This document shows positions 10,121 to 20,145 of a stretch of DNA of 64,000 nt, piece after piece. Below the pieces are notes generated by a model that saw only the letters and a list, made by a program, of their open reading frames with translations, did not search any database and had not been told where the DNA came from. The DNA is from Wenzhouxiangella sp. XN24. Its GTDB lineage: Bacteria > Pseudomonadota > Gammaproteobacteria > Steroidobacterales > XN24. Position numbers and translations under genes: made by a program. Position 1 is the stretch's first letter; the number at the start of each line of letters is the position of its first letter. The stretch spans positions 124,001 to 188,000 of the forward strand of contig NZ_JAAMFG010000026.1 of assembly GCF_011064545.1 (NCBI RefSeq). The letters are read 5' to 3'.

Positions 10121-13100
10121 GTGAACCTCACACGACCCGCTCTTGGCAACCCCGTCGCCGTCATCGTGGCGGTGCTCCTCGTGCTGCTGTTCGGCACGAT
10201 CTCGCTGCTGCGCATGCCCGTGCAGATGATCCCGAACGTGGAACGGCCCCTCATCGAGATCTCGACCAGCTGGCGGGCCGCGGCGCCCGAAGAAGTGGAG
10301 GCCGAGATCATCGAGCCCCAGGAGGACGCGCTGCGCGGCCTGCCGGGCCTGGAGATCATGGAATCCACGGCCAGTCGCGGTTCCGGCTCGATTTCCCTGA
10401 CCTTCGACATCAACTCGTCCCTGGAACGTTCCCTCATCGAGGTCATGAACCGCCTCAACCGGGTGCCAAGCTATCCCGTGGACGTGGAGCAGCCCATCGT
10501 GTTCGCCGGACGCGGCCGCTTCGGCAGCGCGATCGCGTGGTTCGCGATTCGCCCCCTGCCGGGCAACGACCGCGACATCACCGGTTACCAGGATTTCGTC
10601 GAGGAAATGATCCAGTCGCGCGTGGAACGCGTCGCGGGCGTCGCCAATGCCGACATCTACGGCGGGCGCAACAACGAGGTGCGGATCACGTTCGATCCCT
10701 ACCGTGCAGCGGCGCTGGGGATCGACGTGCCGTCGCTCGCGCGAATGACCGGCGGCAACACGGATGTCTCGGGCGGCTTCAAGGATGTCGGCCGGCGCCA
10801 GTACACGATTCGCTTTTCGGGCAAGTATGACCTGGACGAGATGAAGAACATGGTGCTGGCCTGGCGCGACGGCCGGCCGGTGCACCTGCAGGACGTGGCC
10901 GAGGTGTCCGTCGAATTGCGCGACGCCCGTGGGTCGCTGAACCAGAACGGCGGCCCGTCCATCGCAATGAACGCGCAACCGGAACAGAACGTCAACGTGC
11001 TCGAGGTGATGGCCGACATCAAGGAAGTGATCGCCGAGCTCAACGACGGCGTCGTCAAGCGCGCCGGTCTTTACATCACCCAGGACTACGACGAGACGCT
11101 CTACATCACCGACTCCATCAGCATGCTGCGCAACAACCTGCTGCTCGGCGTGCTGCTTGCGACGGCCGTCCTGTGGTGGTTCCTGCGACGCTGGCGGGCG
11201 ACGCTGATGGTCGCGCTCGCGATTCCCATCTCCCTGTTCGTCACCTTCATCGCCCTCAATGCCACCGGGCGCACACTGAACATCATCAGCCTGGCCGGGC
11301 TGGCTTTCGCGGTCGGCATGGTGCTGGACTCGGCCATCGTCGTGCTCGAAAACATCGTGCGCCTGCGCGAAAGCGGCCGGCCCAGCGACGAGTCGGCCCT
11401 GGAAGGCGCATTACAGGTGTGGGGCGCCCTGATCGCATCGACGGCGACGACGGTGGCCATCTTCCTGCCGATCGTCTTTTTGCGCGACATCGCGGGGCAG
11501 CTGTTCGCCGACCTGGCGCTGGCCATCGCCATGGCCGTGATCGCGGCGCTGTTCGTCGCGGTGACCGTCATCCCCACGGCCGCGAACAGCTGGCTGCGCC
11601 ACACCCAGCTCGTCGATCCGCACCGGGAATGGTGGGATCGCGGCGCCGCGTTCATCATGCGCCTGACCAGCACGAAGCTCCGTCGCACCGGGATTATCGC
11701 CGGGCTGACACTCACCGCGATCGGCCTGACGGTCACTCTGCTCCCGGAAACCGATTACCTTCCCGAGGGCCGCCAGAACTTCATCTTCGGTTTCATCCTG
11801 CCCCCGCCGGGCACCAGCCAGGAGGCCTCCCGCGAAGAGTTCATCGAGGTCGTGAACGAGCGGATGCGCGAACACCTGGAGGGCCGCAAGAGCCCGGCGG
11901 TCGAAAGCTATTTCCTGGGCGTGTTCGGCAACAGCGGCTTCATGGGGGTCCGCGCGAAAGACCGGAACGAAGTCGACGAACTGGTGCAGGCGCTCAATCG
12001 CGACATTCTCGGCGGCTTCCCGGACACGCTCGCGTTCGCGAACCGCGCCTCCTTGTTCGGCCGGCTCGGCGGGGGCCGCGCGATCGACGTGAATATCCAG
12101 AGCCGCGACATCGAGAGCCTCCTGGAGGCGGCCAAGGTCGGCATGGGCGCGGTCGCACAGGCCATCCCCGGCGCCACGACCCGCCCGGTGCCCGGCGTCG
12201 AGCTCGCGGAACCGGAATTGCGCCTCGTGCCCGACGAGCGTCGCCTCGCCGAGGCCGGCTGGGATCGACGCACGATGTCCCAGGTCGTCCGGGCACTGGG
12301 TGACGGGCTCTATGTCGGCGACTACTTCGATGGCGAGCAACGCCTCGACATGATCCTGCGGGCGGAGAGCTGGGACACCCCGGAACAACTGGCGTCGCTG
12401 CCGGTCGCCACGCCCGACGGCGGGGTCCGGCCGCTGAGCGAATTCCTGGCGATCGAGCGGACGGCAGGTCCGGACCAGATCCGGCGGGTCGATCGACGCA
12501 GGACCGTGACGCTGATCGTCACCCCCCCCTCGGACATGGCCCTGGGAACGGCCATCGACCTCATCCAGGAGCAGGTCGATCCGGCCATCCGTGCGCAGCT
12601 GCCGGACGACGGGGACATCAGCTACCGCGGCACCGCCGACGACAAGGACAAGGCGATCAGCAACATGGCGCAAAGTCTCGGGCTGGCGGTGATCATTCTC
12701 TACCTGTTGATGAGCGCCCTGTTCCGCTCTTTCCGGGACAGCCTGCTGGTGCTCATCACCCTTCCGATGGCGCTGGTCGGCGGGGTCGTCGCGTTGCGCA
12801 TCACCGACCTGCTGACCTTCCAACCGATGGACCTTCTCACGATGATCGGCTTCATCACGCTGATGGGGCTGGTGGTGAACAATGCCATCCTGCTCGTCGC
12901 GCAGACGCGCTCTGCGGAGCGCGAGGGCATGGCGCGCACCGATGCCGTCGGGCAGGCGGTGCGTTTCCGCTTGCGCCCCATCCTCATGAGTACCCTGACC
13001 AGCCTGTTCGGCATGCTGCCGCTGCTGCTCATGCCCGGCGCCGGCACCGAGCTGTACCGCGGCCTTGCCGCTGTGATCGTGGGCGGTCTCTCGGTCAGTA

Positions 13101-13222
13101 CCCTGTTCACGCTCGTGCTGCTGCCCAGCCTGCTGCGGATCGGTGAAGATGCGACGTCGCCCGCCAGAGCGGGGCCCGACCCGACGCAACCGGATCATGC
13201 CGGCGCCGCCCGCCCCGCCTGA
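10121..13222 (+). CDS. RND-family efflux permease (HAE1-like)
   Basis: This is an inner-membrane proton-driven efflux pump of about 1033 residues, the usual RND length. From the GTG at 10121 the protein begins with the first cytosolic segment and helix (NLTRPALGNPVAVIVAVLL), then a periplasmic porter domain, helices 2-6 with LAFAVGMVLDSAIVVLENI, a second porter domain, and helices 8-12 with GLVVNNAILLVAQT. An in-frame ATG at 10040 would add 27 residues unlike the family. The permease gene comes first and its adaptor second, the reverse of acrAB order, and no outer-membrane channel gene follows. Substrate is unknown. Confidence 0.93.
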   Translation: MNLTRPALGNPVAVIVAVLLVLLFGTISLLRMPVQMIPNVERPLIEISTSWRAAAPEEVEAEIIEPQEDALRGLPGLEIMESTASRGSGSISLTFDINSSLERSLIEVMNRLNRVPSYPVDVEQPIVFAGRGRFGSAIAWFAIRPLPGNDRDITGYQDFVEEMIQSRVERVAGVANADIYGGRNNEVRITFDPYRAAALGIDVPSLARMTGGNTDVSGGFKDVGRRQYTIRFSGKYDLDEMKNMVLAWRDGRPVHLQDVAEVSVELRDARGSLNQNGGPSIAMNAQPEQNVNVLEVMADIKEVIAELNDGVVKRAGLYITQDYDETLYITDSISMLRNNLLLGVLLATAVLWWFLRRWRATLMVALAIPISLFVTFIALNATGRTLNIISLAGLAFAVGMVLDSAIVVLENIVRLRESGRPSDESALEGALQVWGALIASTATTVAIFLPIVFLRDIAGQLFADLALAIAMAVIAALFVAVTVIPTAANSWLRHTQLVDPHREWWDRGAAFIMRLTSTKLRRTGIIAGLTLTAIGLTVTLLPETDYLPEGRQNFIFGFILPPPGTSQEASREEFIEVVNERMREHLEGRKSPAVESYFLGVFGNSGFMGVRAKDRNEVDELVQALNRDILGGFPDTLAFANRASLFGRLGGGRAIDVNIQSRDIESLLEAAKVGMGAVAQAIPGATTRPVPGVELAEPELRLVPDERRLAEAGWDRRTMSQVVRALGDGLYVGDYFDGEQRLDMILRAESWDTPEQLASLPVATPDGGVRPLSEFLAIERTAGPDQIRRVDRRRTVTLIVTPPSDMALGTAIDLIQEQVDPAIRAQLPDDGDISYRGTADDKDKAISNMAQSLGLAVIILYLLMSALFRSFRDSLLVLITLPMALVGGVVALRITDLLTFQPMDLLTMIGFITLMGLVVNNAILLVAQTRSAEREGMARTDAVGQAVRFRLRPILMSTLTSLFGMLPLLLMPGAGTELYRGLAAVIVGGLSVSTLFTLVLLPSLLRIGEDATSPARAGPDPTQPDHAGAARPA

Positions 13223-13246
13223 GATTCGACCCGGAGTCGCTCGCCC

Positions 13247-14293
13247 ATGAAATCGTCTATGTATCGCCTCGTGTTTCTCCTGCCGGCATTGCTGCCGGCG
13301 CTCGCGGCCGCCCAGGGCGGCCCGCCTCCTGCCGTCGTGCGGGTCGCCGAGGTCCGGCTTGCCGAGCTGGCCCCGAGCATCAGCGTCCCGGGCACGGTGA
13401 TCAGCAGGAACGACGCGAGTCTCTCCGCCGAGGTCGACGGACAGTTGTTGTGGGTTGCGGAGGTCGGCGCGGAAATCCCGGCCGGCGAGCCGGTGGCGCG
13501 CATCGAAGATGCCCTTCGCCTCCTGCAACGGGAGGAATTCCGCGGCATCGTGGCGTCCCTGGAGGCACGCGAAGGCTTTCTCCGGCGTGAAGCGGATCGC
13601 CTCGCCCGCCTGGCGGCCGAGAACAATGCTGCGAAGAATCGCCTCGACGAGGTGGAATCGGACCTGGAGTCGGCCGCCAGCGATCTCGCCGTGGCCCGTT
13701 CCCGGCTTCGCCAGGCGGAGCTGCAGCTGGAGCGCACGCGGGTGCGCGCCCCCTTCACTGGGATCGTCACCCAGCGGATGAGCACGCCCGGCGAGCATGC
13801 CCGGGCCGGCGACGAAATCGTGCGCCTTGTCGACCCCGACATGCTGGAAATCGTGGCGCGGGCGCCCCTGACATCCCTCAGGCACGTGTCGGCCGGCAGC
13901 ACCCTGGCGGTCCAGGGCGAGCGACGCAGCGGCTCCGGCGTGATCCGTACGCTGGTGCCCTTCGGCGACACGCAGTCCCATATGTTCGAGCTCCGCATCG
14001 ACGTCGACGCGGCCGATTGGCGCGTGGGTGAGAGCGTGCGTGTCGCTGTGCCCAGCGCGGCCCCCGAGGAAGTGCTGGCAGTGCCGCGCGACGCACTGGT
14101 GTTGCGCCGCGATGGCGCAAGCGTATATCGCATCACCGCCGAGGGCACGGCGGAACGCATCAATGTCATTCCCGGGCTGGGCGCAGGCGACCTGGTCGGT
14201 ATCACGGGGCCACTCGCGCCGGGCGACCGGGTCATCATCCGGGGTGCCGAGCGCCTGCGCGAAGGCCAGCCGCTCAAGATCGTGGAAGGCTAG
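13247..14293 (+). CDS. RND efflux periplasmic adaptor subunit (membrane fusion protein)
   Basis: The adaptor links an RND pump to an outer-membrane channel. The 348-residue protein has a signal peptide (MKSSMYRLVFLLPALLPALAAA), a lipoyl-type half motif around VDGQLLWVAEVGAEIPAG, a coiled-coil hairpin at about residues 95-165, a second lipoyl half with RVRAPFTGIVTQR, then beta-barrel and membrane-proximal domains. There is no lipobox cysteine, so it is probably not a lipoprotein. It starts 24 bases after the permease stop with a CGGAG site, so the two form an operon. The stop overlaps the convergent PLP-lyase gene by 4 bases. Confidence 0.92.
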   Translation: MKSSMYRLVFLLPALLPALAAAQGGPPPAVVRVAEVRLAELAPSISVPGTVISRNDASLSAEVDGQLLWVAEVGAEIPAGEPVARIEDALRLLQREEFRGIVASLEAREGFLRREADRLARLAAENNAAKNRLDEVESDLESAASDLAVARSRLRQAELQLERTRVRAPFTGIVTQRMSTPGEHARAGDEIVRLVDPDMLEIVARAPLTSLRHVSAGSTLAVQGERRSGSGVIRTLVPFGDTQSHMFELRIDVDAADWRVGESVRVAVPSAAPEEVLAVPRDALVLRRDGASVYRITAEGTAERINVIPGLGAGDLVGITGPLAPGDRVIIRGAERLREGQPLKIVEG

Positions 14294-15255
14294 CCGGGCG
14301 CTGCAAAGAGGTCGGGGAGCGCCTCCAGGTCCACGTTGCCGCCCGAGAAGATCATGCCCGCGCGGCACCCGGCGACCGGCACTCGACCGCTCAGCACAGC
14401 GGCCAGGGGCACCGCGGAGGACGGCTCGACGACGATCTTCAGCCGCTCCCAGGCAATCCGCATGGCGGCGACGATCTCGTCATCAGAAACTCGCACGACC
14501 TCATCGACGTACCGCGAAATCAGTGCCCAGTTCCGCTCGCCGATCGAGGCGCGCAGGCCGTCAGCGATGGTGGACACCTGCTCGAGCCGGACTCGTTCCC
14601 CCGTCTGCATGGACTGCCAGCAATCGTCGGCGCCCGCGGGTTCGGCGGCCACGATGCGGATCTGCGGACAGATCGCGCGCGCCGCGAGCGCACAGCCCGA
14701 GACCAGGCCGCCACCTCCCACCGGCACCAGCAGTACATCGAGCGCGCCGGCCTGCTCCAGCAATTCCAGCGCCGCGGTGCCCTGCCCCGCAATGACATGG
14801 CTGTCGTCGTAGGGATGCACGACCGTCGCACCGGTGTCCTCGACCAGCTCGGCAAGCTTCGCCTCCCGGTTCGCCAGCCCCGGCGCGCAGTCGACCACGT
14901 GCGCCCCGTAACGCGAGATCGCGGCGCGCTTGAAACCCGATGCATCGGTCGGCACCACCACCCAGGCGGAAATACCCCGACGCGCCGCCGCGAGCGCCAA
15001 CGCGGCGCCGTGGTTGCCGGAGGAATGCGTCGCCACGCCGCGCGCCGCGCTCTCGGCATCGAGCGACAGGACTGCATTGAATGCCCCGCGCGCCTTGAAT
15101 GCGCCGCTGGCCTGGAAGTTCTCGCACTTGAAGAAGAGCCGCGCGCCCAGTTCGTCGTCGAGGCTCCGCGATGTCAGGACCGGCGTACGATGCACGAACG
15201 GCGCGATACGGGCGGCGGCTGCGAAGACATCGGCCTCCGTAGGCAAGGCCGTCAC
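14290..15255 (-). CDS. PLP-dependent threonine/serine dehydratase-family enzyme
   Basis: This is a fold-type II PLP enzyme of 321 residues. The Schiff-base lysine lies in FQASGAFKARGAFN (about residue 54), SSGNHGAA binds substrate carboxylate, and the tetraglycine loop VPVGGGGLVSG holds the cofactor phosphate. It lacks the C-terminal ACT regulatory domain of biosynthetic IlvA, so it is closer to catabolic threonine dehydratase, serine racemase or hydroxyaspartate ammonia-lyase; sequence alone does not choose. The GTG start at 15255 overlaps the methyltransferase stop as GTGA, indicating translational coupling. An upstream extension of the frame is antisense-like and not part of the protein. 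Confidence 0.88.
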   Translation of the reverse strand: MTALPTEADVFAAAARIAPFVHRTPVLTSRSLDDELGARLFFKCENFQASGAFKARGAFNAVLSLDAESAARGVATHSSGNHGAALALAAARRGISAWVVVPTDASGFKRAAISRYGAHVVDCAPGLANREAKLAELVEDTGATVVHPYDDSHVIAGQGTAALELLEQAGALDVLLVPVGGGGLVSGCALAARAICPQIRIVAAEPAGADDCWQSMQTGERVRLEQVSTIADGLRASIGERNWALISRYVDEVVRVSDDEIVAAMRIAWERLKIVVEPSSAVPLAAVLSGRVPVAGCRAGMIFSGGNVDLEALPDLFAAPG

Positions 15256-15851
15256 GTCCGGCGCCACACCAGCACCCGGTTGTTCGCGGGCATCGGCTCG
15301 ACGTGAGCGAGCTCGAAACCGGCCAGCGCCGCGACCTGCAACAACCATGCGAGGTCGCGCACGCCCATGCCGTTGCCGCGGGCCCGCAAGTCCGCATCGA
15401 AGGCGGCATTGCTCTCGCTGGTATGCCGACCCTGCTCCATGAACGGGCCGTAGAGAAAGAACGGTGCGCCCGACGGCAGACGTTCGCCGAGGCCCTCGAA
15501 CATGGCGACGACCGCAGGCTCCGGCATGATATGCGCCGTGTTCGCGCTGTAGGCGGCATCGACCCGTCCGAGGTCCGGCCATTCGTCTGCCAGCGTGTCG
15601 AGCGCCAGGGGTCCCTCGATGTTTCCGGCAGCACTGGCCTCGATCCAGCTGCGAATCCCGGCGTGGTTGGCCGGCAGGTCGGTGGCCAGCCACACGAGGT
15701 GCGCCAGGCGGGGCGCGAACCATGCCGCGTGCTGTCCGGTGCCGCTGCCGATCTCGACGACGCGCGTGGCGCCCGCCAGGCCGGGCGCTATACATGCGAG
15801 GATCGGTTCCCGGTTGCGTTCACAGGCCGGCGAGTGCGGCAAGGCGTTCAT
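15252..15851 (-). CDS. DUF938 SAM-dependent methyltransferase
   Basis: The 199-residue protein matches the DUF938 family of class I methyltransferases. It starts with [14 protein letters not shown], the SAM-binding glycine motif is [16 protein letters not shown], and [15 protein letters not shown] and [11 protein letters not shown] follow. The acceptor substrate of the family is not known to me. It is the middle gene of a tightly coupled set: its ATG overlaps the orn stop (ATGA), and its own stop overlaps the lyase start (GTGA). It is cytoplasmic by sequence. Confidence 0.87.
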   Translation of the reverse strand: MNALPHSPACERNREPILACIAPGLAGATRVVEIGSGTGQHAAWFAPRLAHLVWLATDLPANHAGIRSWIEASAAGNIEGPLALDTLADEWPDLGRVDAAYSANTAHIMPEPAVVAMFEGLGERLPSGAPFFLYGPFMEQGRHTSESNAAFDADLRARGNGMGVRDLAWLLQVAALAGFELAHVEPMPANNRVLVWRRT

Positions 15852-16396
15852 GGCAGCCGCAGGAAGTTTTCGCGGTAGTACTGCAGCTCCGCGATGGAGT
15901 CACGGATGTCCTCCAGCGCCAGGTGTTGCGACTCCTTGTGGAAGCCGCTCGCCACGTCCGGCGCCCAGCGGCGCGCCAGTTCTTTCAGCGTGCTCACGTC
16001 GAGATTCCGGTAATGGAAGAAGCGCTCGAGCTCCGGCATGCAACGCGCCATGAAGCGCCGGTCCTGGCAGATGCTGTTGCCGCACATCGGCGATGCGCCG
16101 GGATCGACGTGGCGCGCCAGGAAGGCGAGCGTCGCCAGTTCGGCCTCCCGCTCGGTGACCCGGGTGGCGCGCACGCGCTCGGTGAGTCCGGACTTGCCGT
16201 GCTGACGCGTGTTCCACTCGTCCATGGCTTCGAGTGTCGCATCGTCCTGGTGGATCGCGATCACGGGCCCCTCGGCAATGATATTCAAGTGCTTGTCCGT
16301 CACCACGGTGGCGATTTCGATGATAGAGTCCCTGAACGGGTCCAGGCCCGTCATCTCCAGGTCGATCCAGATCAGGTTTTCGGCGTCTTTAATCAT
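15848..16396 (-). CDS. orn: oligoribonuclease
   Basis: Orn is a 3'-to-5' exoribonuclease that degrades 2-5 nucleotide RNAs, and in gammaproteobacteria it also clears pGpG, the product of c-di-GMP breakdown by HD-GYP or EAL enzymes. The 182-residue protein has the DEDDh residues in order: [11 protein letters not shown], then [19 protein letters not shown], and the C-terminal [16 protein letters not shown]. The ATG at 16396 gives the family N-terminus [12 protein letters not shown]. It is divergent from rsgA, a conserved pairing, and leads the orn-methyltransferase-lyase set. Its pGpG role may matter for the HD-GYP protein at 29.8-32.9 kb. Confidence 0.96.
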   Translation of the reverse strand: MIKDAENLIWIDLEMTGLDPFRDSIIEIATVVTDKHLNIIAEGPVIAIHQDDATLEAMDEWNTRQHGKSGLTERVRATRVTEREAELATLAFLARHVDPGASPMCGNSICQDRRFMARCMPELERFFHYRNLDVSTLKELARRWAPDVASGFHKESQHLALEDIRDSIAELQYYRENFLRLP

Positions 16397-16412
16397 CCCG
16401 GCAGGCCGCTCC

Positions 16413-17345
16413 TTGCAATCAACGAATTCTAACAGAGCGCCACCGCCAGTCACGGAAGCCGCGTGGACCCTGGGACGCGTCGTCGCCTCCTACGGCCAGA
16501 GGATGATCGTGGAAGACCCTTCCGGCGTCCGCCACCGGGCCTTCGTCGCGCGACGGGGATTGCGGATCGTCTGCGGGGACCGGGTGCGCTGGCGTTTCTC
16601 CGGAGAGGACGGCGAGATCGCCGTGCTGGACCGCGAACCCCGCGATACGGAGCTCAGCCGCCCGGATTCCCGCGGACGGGCGGAGGTGCTCGCCGCGAAC
16701 ATCGACCAGGTGGTCGTGGTGTGCGCACCCGAACCTGTACCGGATCCCTTCATCATCGATCGTTATCTGGCCGCCGCGGAGGTGATGGGTGCGAAGGCGA
16801 TCGTGGCCTGCAACAAGATCGATCTGCCGACAGCGGACGCCGTGACCTGCCTGGAAGAGTTCCATGCGGTGGGCTACCCGACGCTGCGGGTCAGCGCAGT
16901 TGCGGAGGAAGGCCTGGAGTCGTTGCGGGCCGCGCTTGCGGGGCGCACGAGCATCCTCGTGGGACAGTCCGGCGTCGGCAAGTCATCGCTCCTCAACGCC
17001 CTGCTGCCCGGCATCGATGCGGCCACGGCCCAGGTCTCGAGCGCCTCGGGCGAGGGCCGGCACCGCACCACGGCGACGACGCTGCACGCCCTCCCGGACG
17101 GCGGGGCCTTGCTGGATTCTCCGGGCGTGCGCGATTTCGCCCCCGCCCTCGCCGACCCGCGCCTGGCGGCCGTCGGCTTTCGCGAAATCGTCGCCGCCGC
17201 CGACCGCTGCCGTTTCGCCAACTGCCGGCATATGAAAGAGCCTGGCTGCGCCGTGAAGGAAGGGGTCGAAAGTGGCGCCATCAGCGCGCGACGCTACGAA
17301 AGCTACCGGCGCCTGTTGCGTCTCACGGAAGACCTGCAGCGCTGA
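16413..17345 (+). CDS. rsgA: small ribosomal subunit biogenesis GTPase RsgA
   Basis: RsgA is a circularly permuted GTPase that acts late in 30S subunit maturation. Visible are an N-terminal OB fold, the G4 motif CNKIDLP, the G1 loop [12 protein letters not shown] (about residue 185), the G3 motif DSPGVRDF, and the C-terminal zinc site [16 protein letters not shown]. The start is uncertain: TTG at 16413 gives 310 residues, shorter at the N-terminus than the roughly 340 usual for the family, and only a weak GCAGG precedes it. The upstream open frame to 16209 would run over the orn coding region. It is divergent from orn by 16 bases. Confidence 0.93.
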   Translation: MQSTNSNRAPPPVTEAAWTLGRVVASYGQRMIVEDPSGVRHRAFVARRGLRIVCGDRVRWRFSGEDGEIAVLDREPRDTELSRPDSRGRAEVLAANIDQVVVVCAPEPVPDPFIIDRYLAAAEVMGAKAIVACNKIDLPTADAVTCLEEFHAVGYPTLRVSAVAEEGLESLRAALAGRTSILVGQSGVGKSSLLNALLPGIDAATAQVSSASGEGRHRTTATTLHALPDGGALLDSPGVRDFAPALADPRLAAVGFREIVAAADRCRFANCRHMKEPGCAVKEGVESGAISARRYESYRRLLRLTEDLQR

Positions 17346-17366
17346 AGGAACTCCGCCGGGCTGCGC

Positions 17367-17963
17367 CTAGATGCTCTGGCGTCCCGCGAAAGCGTGCGAG
17401 AGCGTGCCGCTGTCCACGTACTCGAGTTCGCCGCCCACCGGCACACCATGGGCGATCCGGGTCGCACGGATCTGGCGACGGGCGCACAGCTCGGCGATGT
17501 AGTGGGCCGTCGCCTCGCCCTCCACGGTCGGATTGGTCGCCAGGATGACTTCCGTGATGCCGCCCTCGTCGAGGATAGCCTCGAGCGTCTCGAGGCCGAG
17601 TTCGTCCGGTCCGATTCCGTCGAGCGGGGACAGGTGCCCCATCAGGACGAAATAACGCCCGGTGTAGCCGGACCCCGTCTCGACCGCGACCACGTCGGCC
17701 GGCGTCTCCACGACGCACAGCACCGCGGCGTCCCGCGAGGGCCCGCGGCAGATTTCGCACAGCTCGCTCTCGGTGAACATCCGGCAGCGGGAACAGTGCA
17801 CGACGCCGTCCAGCGCCGCGCTGATCGCGGTGGCCAGCGTGGCCGCGCCTTCCCGATCCCTTTCCAGCAGGTGGAACGCCATGCGTTGCGCGGATCGCGG
17901 TCCGACGCCGGGCAGGCGCCTGAGGGCCTCGATCAGCCCCGCAAGTCGCGGCGAATATCGCAT
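17367..17963 (-). CDS. recR: recombination mediator RecR
   Basis: RecR works with RecF and RecO to load RecA at single-strand gaps. The 198-residue protein has the helix-hairpin-helix [16 protein letters not shown], the four-cysteine zinc finger [16 protein letters not shown], and a Toprim domain with [12 protein letters not shown] and [13 protein letters not shown]. Length and order match the family. It starts 7 bases after the ybaB stop and is the last gene of the dnaX-ybaB-recR operon, an order conserved across gammaproteobacteria. Confidence 0.97.
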   Translation of the reverse strand: MRYSPRLAGLIEALRRLPGVGPRSAQRMAFHLLERDREGAATLATAISAALDGVVHCSRCRMFTESELCEICRGPSRDAAVLCVVETPADVVAVETGSGYTGRYFVLMGHLSPLDGIGPDELGLETLEAILDEGGITEVILATNPTVEGEATAHYIAELCARRQIRATRIAHGVPVGGELEYVDSGTLSHAFAGRQSI

Positions 17964-17970
17964 CCGCGCC

Positions 17971-18294
17971 TCAGAACGGCAGCTTCATGCCCGGCGGCAG
18001 GCCGAGCCCGGACGTCATGCCGGAGTACTTCTCCTGCACCGTCCGCTCGACCTTGCGCAGGGCGTCGTTGACGGCCGCGGCCACCAGGTCCTCGAGCATC
18101 TCCTTGTCGTCGCCGAGCAGCGCGGGATCGATCACGATCCCCCGGACTTCGTGGCGGCAACCCATCGTCACCTTGACCATGCCGCCGCCCGCTTCGCCGA
18201 CGACCTCCAGGGCGGCCAGTTCCTGCTGGGCCTTCTCGAGGTTTTCCTGCATCTGTTGCGCCTGGCGCATCAGTTGTCCGATCTGACCTTTCAT
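17971..18294 (-). CDS. ybaB: YbaB/EbfC nucleoid-associated protein
   Basis: This small (107-residue) DNA-binding protein has the family start [22 protein letters not shown], a central [18 protein letters not shown] and a C-terminal LPPGMKLPF. YbaB dimers bind DNA with tweezer-like arms; its cellular role in gammaproteobacteria is not fully defined. It lies between dnaX (24 bases upstream) and recR (7 bases downstream), as usual. Confidence 0.95.
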   Translation of the reverse strand: MKGQIGQLMRQAQQMQENLEKAQQELAALEVVGEAGGGMVKVTMGCRHEVRGIVIDPALLGDDKEMLEDLVAAAVNDALRKVERTVQEKYSGMTSGLGLPPGMKLPF

Positions 18295-18318
18295 TCCCGT
18301 GTTCCTCCGTCGTGTTCG

Positions 18319-19941
18319 TCAATCCGCCGGCCGGATGCTGTCGCGATCCACCGTGGCGTCGAAAACCTTCTGCATCTCGCGCACCAGGGGGTCTTCCTGG
18401 ATAGCCTCTTCCGCCGCCTGCTGGCGTTGTTCCGCCGCGCGCCGCTCGCGGTCGGCCGGGGTCTCCTCCTGCGGCCGGGCGAAATCCAGCTGCAAGCGAA
18501 CGGCCGTGCCGAAATGTGCCGACAAGGCATCACGCAGGCTCTCCTGCTGGGCACTTGTCGCGAGAAACTCGTGCGCCGGGTCCAGCACGAGATGCACCAC
18601 GGCGCCCTCACGACCAAGATACGCGCAGTGGCGCGCCAGCTGCCGGGTCACGCCGGCCAGGCCCATGGCATCGACCATCTGCTCCCAGTCGTCGAGCGGT
18701 CCGCTGGCGGACGCCGGCGATGGCGGGGGCGCCGCCGGTAGCGAGGGCGCTGCCGAAGCCGCCGGTGCAGAGGCCGCGGCGCGCGCCGCTGCGGGCTTCG
18801 CCGCCGGAACCGGCGCCGGACGTCCGACCCCCTCCGGATCCCCGGAGACGGCGGGCGGCGAAAAACGGAACGCCAGCATGCGCAACAACACCATTTCGCA
18901 GCCCGCGCGGGGCGACGGCGCGAGTGGCAGATCCCGCCGTCCGGCCACCGCCACCTGGTACCAGAGCTGCAGGTCCTCGGGGGCCGCAATATTGGCGAGC
19001 GGCCGGGCACGCGGCGTCAAACCGTCCTCCTCGTCATCGACGTCGGGCGCCGCCTGGAGCACGGCCGCCCGCTGCACCAGCGCCGCAACGGTGCCGAGGA
19101 CATCGTCGTAATCGGGCACCCGCTCATCCAGCGCGGCCATCTCCGCCAGCAGCGTCGGGCCGTCGCCCGAGACGACCGCATCCATCAGGCGCACCGCATG
19201 CTCGCGATCCACCGTGCCGAGCATGGCTGCCACGTCGGCTTCGGTCAGCCGCCCGCCGCCGTGGGAAGCGGCCTGGTCGAGGAGGCTCAGGGCATCGCGC
19301 ATGCTGCCGTCCGCGGCACGCGCCAGCAGGTCCAGTGCGGGCGGTTCGAATTCCAGCGACTCCTCTTTGGCGACGACACGCAGCCGATCGCGTATCAACG
19401 CCAGCGGCAGGCGCTTGAGATTGAACTGCAGGCAGCGCGACAACACGGTCACAGGCAGGTTCTGCGGATCGGTGGTGGCCAGCAGGAACTTCACGTGCGG
19501 GGGCGGCTCCTCCAGCGTCTTCAGCAGGGCATTGAAGGAGTGGCGCGACAACATGTGGACTTCGTCGATGAGGTAGACCTTGTAGCGCCCGCGGGCCGGC
19601 GAATACTGCACGTTGTCGAGCAGGTCCCGGGTGTCCTCGATCTTGGTGCGGGAGGCGGCATCGACCTCGATGAGATCGACGAAGCGCCCGTCATCGATAT
19701 CCCTGCAGGCCCCGCAGACACCACACGGCGTCGACGATACGCCCGCCTCGCAGTTCAGGGCCTTGGCGAAAATGCGCGCGATCGTGGTCTTGCCGACGCC
19801 GCGTGTCCCCGTAAACAGGTAGGCGTGGTGCAGCCGGTCGTTGTCGAGCGCATGCACCAGGGCGCGCAGGACGTGTTCCTGCCCCGCCAGGTCGGCGAAA
19901 AGGCGTGGGCGCCACTTGCGGGCAAGCGCTTGATAGCTCAT
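18319..19941 (-). CDS. dnaX: DNA polymerase III subunits tau/gamma
   Basis: DnaX is the clamp-loader ATPase that ties the replisome together. The 540-residue protein starts MSYQALARKWRPRLFADLAG, has Walker A GTRGVGKT at residues 45-52, a zinc module with CGVCGAC, DEVHML as Walker B, and the sensor TDPQNLPVTVLSRC. A proline/alanine-rich linker (about 385-430) leads to the tau C-terminal domain. No A-rich slippery heptamer of the E. coli frameshift type is visible, so a gamma form by that mechanism is not predicted. The start at 19941 is chosen over the longer open frame to 20052. It is followed by ybaB and recR. Confidence 0.96.
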   Translation of the reverse strand: MSYQALARKWRPRLFADLAGQEHVLRALVHALDNDRLHHAYLFTGTRGVGKTTIARIFAKALNCEAGVSSTPCGVCGACRDIDDGRFVDLIEVDAASRTKIEDTRDLLDNVQYSPARGRYKVYLIDEVHMLSRHSFNALLKTLEEPPPHVKFLLATTDPQNLPVTVLSRCLQFNLKRLPLALIRDRLRVVAKEESLEFEPPALDLLARAADGSMRDALSLLDQAASHGGGRLTEADVAAMLGTVDREHAVRLMDAVVSGDGPTLLAEMAALDERVPDYDDVLGTVAALVQRAAVLQAAPDVDDEEDGLTPRARPLANIAAPEDLQLWYQVAVAGRRDLPLAPSPRAGCEMVLLRMLAFRFSPPAVSGDPEGVGRPAPVPAAKPAAARAAASAPAASAAPSLPAAPPPSPASASGPLDDWEQMVDAMGLAGVTRQLARHCAYLGREGAVVHLVLDPAHEFLATSAQQESLRDALSAHFGTAVRLQLDFARPQEETPADRERRAAEQRQQAAEEAIQEDPLVREMQKVFDATVDRDSIRPAD

Positions 19942-20001
19942 GAAATCACGATCCGGACAGGTGATGGTCGGTGATTCGGACAGGAGCCGCAGTGTAACAC
20001 T

Positions 20002-20028
20002 CCGCCATCGGGCCCTTCGCCCGGGCGG
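20002..20028 (-). terminator. strong hairpin just downstream of the 4.5S RNA gene
   Basis: Two adjoining stems, CCGCC/GGCGG and CGGGC/GCCCG, close a five-base loop with a two-base bulge. It lies 6 bases beyond the predicted 3' end of ffs and upstream of dnaX on the same strand. There is no U-run after it, so it may be a weak terminator, a processing barrier or both. Confidence 0.4.
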
Positions 20029-20033
20029 AGGGT

Positions 20034-20145
<112 letters not shown>

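Noticed and set aside
11411-14368. 985-codon open frame on the minus strand
   Set aside because: Spans two convincing genes (RND permease and adaptor) antisense; shadow composition and no motif.
18319-19941. Programmed frameshift in dnaX to give gamma
   Set aside because: No A-rich slippery heptamer or following hairpin of the E. coli type was found on the coding strand.
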